IMG/VR virus record: IMGVR_UViG_3300020468_000007
Coordinates: 1 to 59,155 of that record
Length of the DNA stretch: 59,155 bases
Source of the DNA: a virus
Reading direction: 5' to 3' (one strand)
Position 1 is the stretch's first letter; every line of letters starts with the position of its first letter. Below, one piece after another: positions 7,765 through 15,864 of this stretch. Made by a program: the position numbers and the translations under genes. The notes beneath the pieces are model-generated. The model worked only from the letters and a program-made list of their open reading frames with translations. It was not told where the DNA came from and ran no database searches.

Positions 7765-9522
7765 ATGAACCCATTAAATCGCAGAATGTTCCGTCAGCCC
7801 GGTGCGTCACGACGACCAACCGGGATCCTCGCATCTTCGCCGCAGCTTGCTAACACCGTAGCCAACCGTCAGCCAGTGCGTATGGCTAACGGAGGAATTA
7901 AGACAGGTAGCCGTGATGCTAATGAACGTAAGTTTCGGGAAGAACTTAACAGAGGTCTAATACCTGATTTATTTTCTGGCACAGGAGATTTATTGTCAAA
8001 GTACGCCAAGATGCTCCCAAGGTCTGGTTTTGCAAGACCAATGCTTGATAAGACTGTTTCAGGTATTTTAACAGCGGTTCCTAAAGCAGGAGACATACTT
8101 AAAGAAAGAAGGGCAATACAAAGCGGAGTTCTGCCGGGTAGAGTACCTGACTTTGAACTACCTAGAGTAATATCTGAGGAAGATTCACCCACCGAAAGGT
8201 TACTTGCTAGTGAGATTCTTGGTGGAAGGCGTGATGAACAATTTATGGGAGAGAAAAGAGATCCGAATCTTGATGTAGATATTGGTCTTGGTGATCAAGG
8301 CGGTGTTGAGATTAGAGATGAAATCCTTGACTTCGAGATTAACCCAGACAAAAAAGATGCAGGTGACGACGAAGACGGAATGCCAGTGCCAACATCAAAG
8401 CCAAAACGGAAAGAAAGCCCCGAGGTTAAAGTCAAAAAACTTGACAAGTTAGTTGACGCAGAAGTTATGGGGGAAAAACTAGATAAAATGTTTGTGGGAG
8501 AAGTTGGTTCTATTTTAAACTCGGATGTTTCTGAAGAGGAAAAGAACGATAGTATTTTAGAAGTTATGGGTGAGAAAGACCCAAAGAAAAAACTTACTAT
8601 GGAAGAACGTGTAAAGAAAAACATTGCACTATACGAAAAATATTTTCCAGAAGACGATGCAGATAAGTTTGACATGAATGACTTTGCCATTAGCTTTGGT
8701 CTTGCTTTGGCTACTGGACAAAGTCCCGATCTAATTACTAATGCTGCTAATGCTGCTAAGACCGCTCTTGGTGAAAAAGCTGAAAGTGATAAAACTCGGA
8801 AAGCTAGAAAAGATAAACTTAGAATGCTCGGTCTAACCAAAGCTTTTGATGATGAAAAAGATGAGAGGCAGTGGGGCAGAGAACTTGAAAAAATAAGTAT
8901 AAATCAAAAGTATGACTGGACTAAAACTGTATTCAAAAACAAGAAAGATTTGGAAAAGTTTAATGCTAAAATGGCATTTGACAAGACATCTTTGTACGCA
9001 AAACTAAATACTCAGATAGATATAGCGAACAACAACGCTGAAAACGCTGCTCGTAGGGAAGAGGCTAATCAAGCTGCTGCGTTAATTAGAGCTAAAATAG
9101 GCGCACTTTCAGATGCACATGCCGCAGCCTATATTGAGTTTGAAGGGCAAGATCTTACTAAGCCAGAGGTTGCCGCAGCTTTCCATAAAAAGGCTGATGA
9201 AATAGCAGATAGCCTAGCTAAAACTTCAAGCACTATGCAAAAAGATTACGGCCCGAAAAGAATTGAATTTGAAATAGCTGAAGCAATTGCTAACAGAATT
9301 AAGGCAGAAATAGCGGGAGGGAACCCTAATCCTGATGTGGATAAAATAACTAGAGAGACTAGGAATATCTATAGTAAAGCGCTGCAAGGAGCACAAGGAA
9401 TTAATAGTAATATCCCATCGTATGATACAGCCCCTGATGCTGATACACTGCAAATATTAGGTGATGCAGGTATTACACAAATTATAGTTGGTGGTAAGTT
9501 GTACCCAATCAATAAAAACTAA
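7765..9522 (+). CDS. Internal virion / ejection protein, highly charged helical
   Basis: 585 aa. A basic N-terminus (NRMFRQPGASRRPTG) is followed by a charged, Lys/Glu-rich middle, then a segment FDMNDFAISFGLALATGQSP and long predicted helices rich in Ala, Glu and Lys. The C-terminus is a compact beta segment (ITQIIVGGKLYPIN). It lies between the Gln-rich core protein and the 1440-aa ejection protein. Enzyme motifs are absent. Ejection protein is an inference from size, composition and position. Confidence 0.65.
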   Translation: MNPLNRRMFRQPGASRRPTGILASSPQLANTVANRQPVRMANGGIKTGSRDANERKFREELNRGLIPDLFSGTGDLLSKYAKMLPRSGFARPMLDKTVSGILTAVPKAGDILKERRAIQSGVLPGRVPDFELPRVISEEDSPTERLLASEILGGRRDEQFMGEKRDPNLDVDIGLGDQGGVEIRDEILDFEINPDKKDAGDDEDGMPVPTSKPKRKESPEVKVKKLDKLVDAEVMGEKLDKMFVGEVGSILNSDVSEEEKNDSILEVMGEKDPKKKLTMEERVKKNIALYEKYFPEDDADKFDMNDFAISFGLALATGQSPDLITNAANAAKTALGEKAESDKTRKARKDKLRMLGLTKAFDDEKDERQWGRELEKISINQKYDWTKTVFKNKKDLEKFNAKMAFDKTSLYAKLNTQIDIANNNAENAARREEANQAAALIRAKIGALSDAHAAAYIEFEGQDLTKPEVAAAFHKKADEIADSLAKTSSTMQKDYGPKRIEFEIAEAIANRIKAEIAGGNPNPDVDKITRETRNIYSKALQGAQGINSNIPSYDTAPDADTLQILGDAGITQIIVGGKLYPINKN

Positions 9523-9536
9523 TAGCGGGGCGATGA

Positions 9537-12500
9537 ATGGCTACTTATACACTTGGAGATCCCATCAAAGAAGATCAACAGGTTTCTTCTCAGGTGACAC
9601 CCACGACCGGGGGCTACACACTTGGGGATCCCGTCGAAGAAAAAGGTTTCTTTGAAACAGTTGGGGATGTCGCGGTAAACACTGCCGGGAACATTGGATC
9701 TAACATTACAGACATTTCCAAAGGTGTTTTTTCTGGTCTCATTAACATTCCTACCGGGGTCTTGCAACTCGGAACTCTAGGCATTGACGCTGCCTTTGAC
9801 ACCAATACTACAAGAGCAGTAACAGAAGCTTCCAACTATGTTAAGGATGTAACAGGTCTCAGACCTACCGGAACTGCGGGGCAAGTTGCAGAAGGCATAA
9901 CTACTTTTGCCTCTGCTTTTATACCTGTGGTTGGTTGGCTTGGTCGTGCTTCAACGGTTGCCCGTGGCGGAACATTACTACCGAGCGCAGGAGCTTCAAC
10001 TCTTTCCAAATTTGGACAGTCAGCCGTTGACTTTGGTAGCTCTGGACTTGGTAAAACTTTATTAAAAACTAGAACAAGACAAGCTGTAACCACAACTCTT
10101 GCTTCCGGTTCTGCGGATATTTTTGTGGCTCCTGACGGTACAAAGACAATGTCTGATTCCTTCGATGGATTGCCTGAGATGTTACAAACAGAAAGTGACA
10201 CAGGGCTTCTAGGAAGAGATGAAGCTGGGCGAGTTTTTCGCAATAAACTCCGTGTTGGGGCCGAGGGCACTGTGTTTGCCGGAGCTTTCGAGGCAGCGTT
10301 CCCTGTTATAAAAGGAGTTACCTACGGCGCTGGACAGGTTATGGGAGCCACGGGTGCCGCTTCCGCTTTGAGTAAAGGCTTTGATAAATTGGGTGATACT
10401 TTGGTTAAAGTACCAAAGCTACAACAATGGTTTACCACCGCCGGGTCTACCCCAAAAGATTTTGCTGAAGATATTCTTTCTGCGGAGGGCATTAGAGATC
10501 AGCTAACAGACACTGCCGCCAAAAACTTTGTAGCGTTTGAAACCGCAGTGAAGAAAACTGTAAAGGGACAAGGTCTTTTTGGCAGGGGTAAAGAGGGCAT
10601 TCAAAAAGCTATGACTGATCTTAACGTATTCCTTGAGGGGGATATAAAAGCCCTTGATGGATACGATTCCTCTGTCAAAGCTGCTGCTCAAACCATGAGG
10701 GGGCAGATAGATGGACTGTCAGATCTTTTATCTGTTCAATTAAAATCAGCTAAAGATGCCGGAGAGATATCAGCTAAAAAAGCAGAATCCATCCTTCAAG
10801 AATTTGAAACCAATCAATTGAAATATATACGTCGTGTATATGAACTGCACTTAGATCCGAACAAAATAATAGATCCTAAAATTTTACAGTCCAAGCAATA
10901 CATGAAAGCGGTTGACGAAGTAGCTAAGTTTTACAAAAACTCTCAAAACGCAAAGATAGATAAAAAAGTTAAGGGATATGTTAAGGGTGATGAAGGTAAG
11001 ATAAAAACGGATGAAGAACTAACTCAACTAGCTAAACTGTTTACTGCTAAACAGCTTGGCTTAGACATGATTGAAAACGGGTTAACTCCCGAAGCCGCAG
11101 CCAAACTTGCCGCAAAAAGTGCAGAGCAGGGGAAGGACATGGTCAAGGGAAGGGTTCCTTTGTATAAGTTGTCCGAAAGTTTGTTTAAGAAAAGAATAGG
11201 TGTTCTAGATGCTGCTCCTACTCTTAGAAAAATAATGGGTGAGATCACCGATCCAAGACAACGATATCTCAGAACAGTAGGAGACATGAGTTCCTCCTTT
11301 GCTTCTCTTGGACTTTATAGAGCACTTGCGAACAACCCTAGCTACACAAAAACTTTATCTGATGTTGTAGAAGCACAAAATGCTGGCAGTTCTTTAAGAC
11401 CTTTAATTGTTGACGCTGGGGAACAATCCGGGAAAGAGTTGGAAAAATTTGCAGCACAGACTGGCTATAAGATGCTACCACTGGATGCTAAATCTGTGTT
11501 TGGCGGAGAGTTTGGAGCATTAAGTGGTAAGGCAGTAGCCCCAGAAATATACAACGCTCTTACTGTAGTTGGTAAAAATAAAAATTTTTTTAACGAAGTG
11601 TTAGCTGCATCACTGGTCGCAAAAGGTTTATCCCAAGTTGCTAAGACCGTGTTAAACCCATTAGCACAGATTCGTAACTTTAACTCCGGTTCTTTTATGA
11701 TTATGGCTAACGGTAACGTACCGCGTAACCTAGAACTTGGAGAGTCGATGCGTCTTACTTTAGGTAAGGGAGCTAACTTAGATCAAAAAGAATTTAAGCA
11801 GGTGTATGATTTTCTAGGTCGCGCAGGTATCCGTGATCAAAATATCGTTGTTAATGAGTTTCGCCAGCTTTTAAATGAGGGGTCAAATGTAGCGACAGGC
11901 AGTAGGCAAGCTGGTGCCGTACAATCATTTATGGATAAAGCTCCTATTATATCCGGCTTGCAAAAAATATACTCCGGTACTGATACTTTTTGGAAAGTTG
12001 CAGGGTACTTTGCAGAAAAAGGAAAGTATGCAGCAGCATTTAAAAAGGCTGGCTTAAACGCATCTTTGAAAGATGAAGTTGGATCCGTTGTTCAGAAGCA
12101 ACTTGTAGATCAGAAAATTGCACCTCGATCCTCGGCTCTTGATATGGAAGGGCTAGATAAAATAGATTTTGTAGATGTCATGTCCACTGACATAGTCAAG
12201 AAAACCATGCCTACATATTCTAGAGTTCCCGCAGCCGTAAAAGCTGTTCGCAGAATTCCAATTGCAGGAAACTTTGTTGCGTTCCCCGCTGAAATAATTA
12301 GAAACACGGCTAACATAACAAGTCAAAGTCTTAAAGAAATGAGCTTTAAGGTGACCGACGAGTTGGTAGGTGCTATGGCTAAGAAGATAGCCACAGAGGC
12401 CGGGACTGAAGTTACAGAAGAAGTAACAAAACAGGCTATGAAAAAAGCTAATAGTATGGCCCGTGAAATAAGAGCCATCGGTGCTAGAAGAATGTCTGGA

Positions 12501-13859
12501 TACGTTGCTTCAGCATACGCAATACCAGTGGGTGCTGGCGCTGCTGCGAATAGTGTTCTTGAAATAACTCCCGAGCAGTCTGCTGCGCTGCAAAGAAGTC
12601 TTCCCAGTTTTTTAAGGGGTCATACCATTGTCCCCATGTCTAAACCTGAAGACGGTAAACTAGAGTATATAGATTTTAGTTACATGAACCCTTATGACTT
12701 TATGCTTGCTCCAGCAAGAAAAGCTTTGGAAATATACTCAGAAAAATCTGAGCTAGGTAAGTCAGATGTTGATGCCATTACCTCGGGTATGTGGGAAGGA
12801 TTCAAATCAATTGCTGAACCATTTGCAGGACAGTCTTTAGCCTTTGAAAGAGTCCAAGATATTATACCTTTTAGTGCAGGTGGACGAGGTGGAAGAACAC
12901 CATCAGGGGCAGAGATTTATGACGAGTCAGACCTAGAAGCAGGTTTCCCTTGGGAAAAAAGCGTTAACCATGTCCTTGGAGGATTTAACCCGGGATTAGT
13001 GGAGATGTTTTACAAAGAAAACAGAGGGAGACTTGGACCCGGAAGAGTTACTAAAGCCCTAACTGGAGAACCGGGGCCATACGGTGAACAGTATTTTACA
13101 GAAGATGAAGCTTTGGCTTTGGTAACTGGCTTTAGAAAAATGGAACACAACAGCCGCAAGTCTTTAGGCTTTTTAGGCAACAGGTACTCTAAGCTACGCA
13201 ACCAAGCTTCAGGTAACTTTTCCTCAATAGCTAAAAGAAACGACGCTACCGAAGCAGAAATAATAGATAAATATGTGGAGCAAAACAACACCTTGAAAGT
13301 AATACAAGGTAAGTTAAAGCAGCAAATAGATGACGCTATCGCTTTAGGTATGTCTGAGAGCGATGTGCGTCGAACTTTAATCAAGGATGGTAAGGTTAGC
13401 GCCAAAGAACTTAGTGCTATAATGAGAGGTGAGTTTGCTCCTTTTAGAATTACTCCAAGTTTAATTCGTTCAATCAACATCGAAACCAACATTAAAGAAG
13501 AAAAAAGACTTACGCCCGTGTTACCGAGAGAAAAACTGTTTGATATTTTCGACTCATTAAGAGGATCCCCACTGTTAGTTCCTGACGAAGAGGAAGCTAT
13601 AGATGAGCCTCAAGGATCTGAAACAAACAATAACAGACCGACGTATAGTCTTGGACCTGTGTCACAAGCACAACCAGTACAACAATCACAACAAGTTGCT
13701 GCAACCTTGGCTCCTCCCGGGGTAGCGCAAGCGGGACCCACTACAGCCCCTTCGGTGGGTCCCGCATCCTCTACAACTACTGATCCAGCTACATTAGCAG
13801 CTATAATACCTAACCCAAGGGATCAGGTATTAGCCGCACGATTGAGAGGCACAGCATGA
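9537..13859 (+). CDS. Giant internal virion / DNA ejection protein (1440 aa)
   Basis: The longest gene in the window. The N-terminus carries a duplicated block YTLGDP(I/V)(K/E)E about 20 residues apart, preserved at DNA level (TACACTTGGAGATCC and TACACACTTGGGGATCC). Hydrophobic stretches near residues 60-90 and 115-140 could insert into membranes. The rest is mainly helical, and the C-terminal 90 residues are Gln/Pro/Thr-rich and low complexity. No transglycosylase or peptidase motif was seen. By size and place just before lysozyme it matches the large ejected core proteins of podoviruses (T7 gp16 / P22 gp16-like role). Confidence 0.7.
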   Translation: MATYTLGDPIKEDQQVSSQVTPTTGGYTLGDPVEEKGFFETVGDVAVNTAGNIGSNITDISKGVFSGLINIPTGVLQLGTLGIDAAFDTNTTRAVTEASNYVKDVTGLRPTGTAGQVAEGITTFASAFIPVVGWLGRASTVARGGTLLPSAGASTLSKFGQSAVDFGSSGLGKTLLKTRTRQAVTTTLASGSADIFVAPDGTKTMSDSFDGLPEMLQTESDTGLLGRDEAGRVFRNKLRVGAEGTVFAGAFEAAFPVIKGVTYGAGQVMGATGAASALSKGFDKLGDTLVKVPKLQQWFTTAGSTPKDFAEDILSAEGIRDQLTDTAAKNFVAFETAVKKTVKGQGLFGRGKEGIQKAMTDLNVFLEGDIKALDGYDSSVKAAAQTMRGQIDGLSDLLSVQLKSAKDAGEISAKKAESILQEFETNQLKYIRRVYELHLDPNKIIDPKILQSKQYMKAVDEVAKFYKNSQNAKIDKKVKGYVKGDEGKIKTDEELTQLAKLFTAKQLGLDMIENGLTPEAAAKLAAKSAEQGKDMVKGRVPLYKLSESLFKKRIGVLDAAPTLRKIMGEITDPRQRYLRTVGDMSSSFASLGLYRALANNPSYTKTLSDVVEAQNAGSSLRPLIVDAGEQSGKELEKFAAQTGYKMLPLDAKSVFGGEFGALSGKAVAPEIYNALTVVGKNKNFFNEVLAASLVAKGLSQVAKTVLNPLAQIRNFNSGSFMIMANGNVPRNLELGESMRLTLGKGANLDQKEFKQVYDFLGRAGIRDQNIVVNEFRQLLNEGSNVATGSRQAGAVQSFMDKAPIISGLQKIYSGTDTFWKVAGYFAEKGKYAAAFKKAGLNASLKDEVGSVVQKQLVDQKIAPRSSALDMEGLDKIDFVDVMSTDIVKKTMPTYSRVPAAVKAVRRIPIAGNFVAFPAEIIRNTANITSQSLKEMSFKVTDELVGAMAKKIATEAGTEVTEEVTKQAMKKANSMAREIRAIGARRMSGYVASAYAIPVGAGAAANSVLEITPEQSAALQRSLPSFLRGHTIVPMSKPEDGKLEYIDFSYMNPYDFMLAPARKALEIYSEKSELGKSDVDAITSGMWEGFKSIAEPFAGQSLAFERVQDIIPFSAGGRGGRTPSGAEIYDESDLEAGFPWEKSVNHVLGGFNPGLVEMFYKENRGRLGPGRVTKALTGEPGPYGEQYFTEDEALALVTGFRKMEHNSRKSLGFLGNRYSKLRNQASGNFSSIAKRNDATEAEIIDKYVEQNNTLKVIQGKLKQQIDDAIALGMSESDVRRTLIKDGKVSAKELSAIMRGEFAPFRITPSLIRSINIETNIKEEKRLTPVLPREKLFDIFDSLRGSPLLVPDEEEAIDEPQGSETNNNRPTYSLGPVSQAQPVQQSQQVAATLAPPGVAQAGPTTAPSVGPASSTTTDPATLAAIIPNPRDQVLAARLRGTA
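13731..13765 (+). other. Strong hairpin inside the 3-prime end of the ejection protein gene
   Basis: GCGGGACCCAC (13731-13741) and GTGGGTCCCGC (13755-13765) form a perfect 11-bp stem with a 13-base loop. There is no T-run after it, so it is not a standard intrinsic terminator. It lies about 90 bases upstream of the lysozyme start and could slow transcription or stabilise an mRNA end. Seen directly; role inferred. Confidence 0.5.
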
Positions 13860-14299
13860 ACAAAGATCAATTAAGACAAGAGCTTGCAGACGACGAGGGC
13901 TGCAAGTATGAGATATATTTAGACCATCTAAATCTGCCAACTTTCGGAATTGGGCACCTCATTACCGAGTCCGACCCAGAGTTTGGTGAACCTATTGGTA
14001 CGGAGGTATCCGAGGAGCGAGTGCGTAAAGCATTCAACTTGGATGTGGCTGTAACCATCGACGAATGCAAAGTATTGTACGATGACTTCGATGATCTGCC
14101 CGAAGAGGCACAATTAGTCATTTGCAATATGATGTTTAACATGGGTCGGCCTCGCCTATCCAAGTTCAAAGGCATGAAGGCTGGAGTTGATGCCCGGGAC
14201 TGGAATAAGGCCGCAGACGAGATGGTCGATTCGAGGTGGCATGATCAGGTTCCGAACCGGGCCAAGCGTTTGGTTAAGCGGATTCGTGATCTAGCTTAG
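13856..14299 (+). CDS. Endolysin, T4-type lysozyme (GH24 muramidase)
   Basis: 147 aa. Hydrolyses peptidoglycan at the end of infection. The catalytic triad of the family is visible: Glu14 in DDEGCKYEIY, Asp23 in YLDHLNLP and Thr29 in PTFGIGH, with exactly the E-9-D-6-T spacing of T4 lysozyme (E11, D20, T26). The downstream NMMFNMG block is also conserved. No signal peptide or SAR anchor, so a holin must release it. ATG overlaps the stop of the ejection protein gene (ATGA). Confidence 0.93.
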   Translation: MNKDQLRQELADDEGCKYEIYLDHLNLPTFGIGHLITESDPEFGEPIGTEVSEERVRKAFNLDVAVTIDECKVLYDDFDDLPEEAQLVICNMMFNMGRPRLSKFKGMKAGVDARDWNKAADEMVDSRWHDQVPNRAKRLVKRIRDLA

Positions 14300-14304
14300 T
14301 AACA

Positions 14305-14703
14305 ATGGCTACGAAGCTAAACGAAAACACAGAGGTTGCTCTACCTTTACGCAACATCATAAGCATGGTGGCTGCGGCAAGCGTAGCGACATGGGCATAT
14401 TTTGGTATCATAGAGAGGCTAAATCAGATAGAAACCAACATCACCATGATGGAAGCTGACTTGGGTCAGAACACAGAGTTTAGAATAAAATGGCCCCGAG
14501 GTGAGATGGGGTCACTGCCAGCCGATTCGGAACAGTTTATGCTGATAGAACATCTGTCGAATCAGTTGGATGATTTGTCCGCACAGATAGATGAGGGCAA
14601 AGCCCCATATGACCAGCAGCAGAAGCTAACACTAGAGTTTTACGAAAAGCGTTTAAATGCATTAGAAGAAAACTTGGAGAAGATGAGAAATGGAAATCAT
14701 TAA
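14305..14703 (+). CDS. Single-TM coiled-coil protein, possible spanin-like or lysis accessory protein
   Basis: 132 aa. Residues about 16-36 (LRNIISMVAAASVATWAYFG) form one transmembrane helix, followed by a heptad-like charged C-terminal region rich in Leu, Gln and Glu (LEFYEKRLNALEENLEKM). That N-in, periplasmic coiled-coil layout is like an i-spanin. It starts 5 bases after the lysozyme stop, which supports a lysis role. No lipoprotein partner was clearly identified, so the spanin label is tentative. Confidence 0.65.
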   Translation: MATKLNENTEVALPLRNIISMVAAASVATWAYFGIIERLNQIETNITMMEADLGQNTEFRIKWPRGEMGSLPADSEQFMLIEHLSNQLDDLSAQIDEGKAPYDQQQKLTLEFYEKRLNALEENLEKMRNGNH

Positions 14704-14911
14704 AACCATAACTCTCATACTATATATGGGCGGTGATGTAGCTGAACACACCGCCTACGAAAAGATATCCAAATGTCTTAAAGCCAAGCGCACTATTGAA
14801 AGAAATCTGTATAAGAAAAGCCAGTCCGTCAGGTACTCATGCGAGAACAAGACCGTTGAGGTATCAAAAAATGCAGATGGCACTAGCTACATTGTAAAAA
14901 TAATAGAGTAA
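14690..14911 (+). CDS. Small protein of unknown function (73 aa)
   Basis: Overlaps the end of the previous gene by 14 bases. Begins MEIIKTITLILYMGGDV, a short hydrophobic start that could be a weak signal or membrane segment, then a Lys-rich central part with two cysteines (ISKCLKAKRT, RYSCENK) and a beta-like tail. Position suggests membership in the lysis cluster. The family is not recognised. Confidence 0.6.
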   Translation: MEIIKTITLILYMGGDVAEHTAYEKISKCLKAKRTIERNLYKKSQSVRYSCENKTVEVSKNADGTSYIVKIIE

Positions 14912-15027
14912 AACTAACCAAAAACTAATCCCAGCATAAAACTAAGGAACCAGAGGCTAATCAGTAGCATTGTTAAGTCACTGTGTTTACTATATAAAAA
15001 CATCGATTCTCGTGGAGCTCGTGATTA

Positions 15028-15210
15028 ATGAACGTACCAGTATACCCTCAAGGCCCTGAGAATCGCTGTCCGAGGTGTCAAGCACCGCTAAAAGTGATCC
15101 AAGTGCACGGTCATGGGCAGTGCGCTTACTGTAAAGCAGTGATCGACGACTGTTGTCAGGGCGAGACATGTTCAGTTACGTCTTCAGACCAGAAATCTTG
15201 TCGCACCTAG
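15028..15210 (+). CDS. Small zinc-ribbon protein (60 aa)
   Basis: Cys-rich: RCPRCQAP (Cys14, Cys17) and GQCAYCKAV form two CxxC knuckles of a zinc ribbon, followed by DDCCQGETC. Preceded by GTGGAG ten bases before the ATG. It is the last plus-strand gene of the late transcript and overlaps the tail of a convergent minus-strand gene by 35 bases. Function unknown; similar ribbons occur in many phage genomes. Confidence 0.7.
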   Translation: MNVPVYPQGPENRCPRCQAPLKVIQVHGHGQCAYCKAVIDDCCQGETCSVTSSDQKSCRT

Positions 15211-15382
15211 CACCGCTAACTACAAATTGTTCCAGCTTCGAGTCGTTCATTACTTCGATGGTCATCTCTGCTGCTCGGTCGTTGCACTGACCAATGGTTT
15301 CATACGGACCTCGAGTATCCTCGAATACCTTACAGTCTGATGTATTAACAACCAGACACACTAATATCATTGCTTCAAACAT
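15176..15382 (-). CDS. Small possibly exported protein (68 aa)
   Basis: Start at 15382 preceded by GGAGTAAAGATA. The first 15 residues (MFEAMILVCLVVNTS) are hydrophobic, followed by DCKVFEDTRGPYETIGQC and further Cys residues, so a short signal peptide and a small disulphide-bearing domain are possible. It is the last gene of the minus-strand replication operon and overlaps the convergent zinc-ribbon gene. Function unknown. Confidence 0.6.
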   Translation of the reverse strand: MFEAMILVCLVVNTSDCKVFEDTRGPYETIGQCNDRAAEMTIEVMNDSKLEQFVVSGARCDKISGLKT

Positions 15383-15387
15383 TATCT

Positions 15388-15864
15388 TTACTCCACAAGA
15401 GTTTCTATTGGTTGCAGTGCTTTATCGGGCACAAAATAGCAGGGCCTACCAGTGAACGTCTGCCAATACTCTTCTTTTTTCCCCAGTTTTCCAGTGCACC
15501 AACCAGCTAATAATATATCTGGAGCATCTTGAGTAATTGCAACCACGAATTTTTTATCGTCGTCGTCTTTGGGGTGAAGAATTAAATTTCTTCCCTTTTC
15601 TGTTCTTGTCCGAACTTCAACTCCGTTATTACCACCCACATCTGTGGTTCCATGTTGCCCCACGTTACCCGTCCAAAATTTATTTAAAGCTTTAGCTACT
15701 GCCATTTCACCCAACACCCCTGTCAAGCACAAACCAACAGCAGAACCAAAATCATTGGCTGCGCCATACCTTGCCTTACGACCTTGTTTAAAGTTTTGAA
15801 CTTGTTGTTGCCCTGCAATTTGCACAGCCAGCAACATTTCTGCGTAAGATAACCTTACAATCAT
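15388..15864 (-). CDS. Putative PD-(D/E)XK-like nuclease (158 aa)
   Basis: Contains LTGVLGEMAVAKALN, then TTDVGG, then GVEVRTR and a beta strand LILHPKDDDD, followed later by DILLAGWCTG. This order (helix with Glu, Asp, E-x-K/R, closing GW strand) matches a restriction-endonuclease fold, but the usual ExK is here EVR. The ATG overlaps the TGA of polA (ATGA), placing it in the replication operon, where a recombination or resolution nuclease is common. Nuclease activity is inferred and unproven. Confidence 0.55.
   Translation of the reverse strand: MIVRLSYAEMLLAVQIAGQQQVQNFKQGRKARYGAANDFGSAVGLCLTGVLGEMAVAKALNKFWTGNVGQHGTTDVGGNNGVEVRTRTEKGRNLILHPKDDDDKKFVVAITQDAPDILLAGWCTGKLGKKEEYWQTFTGRPCYFVPDKALQPIETLVE

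Noticed and set aside
8295-8840. 181-codon minus-strand frame inside the 585-aa ejection protein
   Set aside because: Ser/Phe-rich shadow of a Lys/Glu-rich gene in the opposite strand; no ribosome site and no neighbours in that direction.
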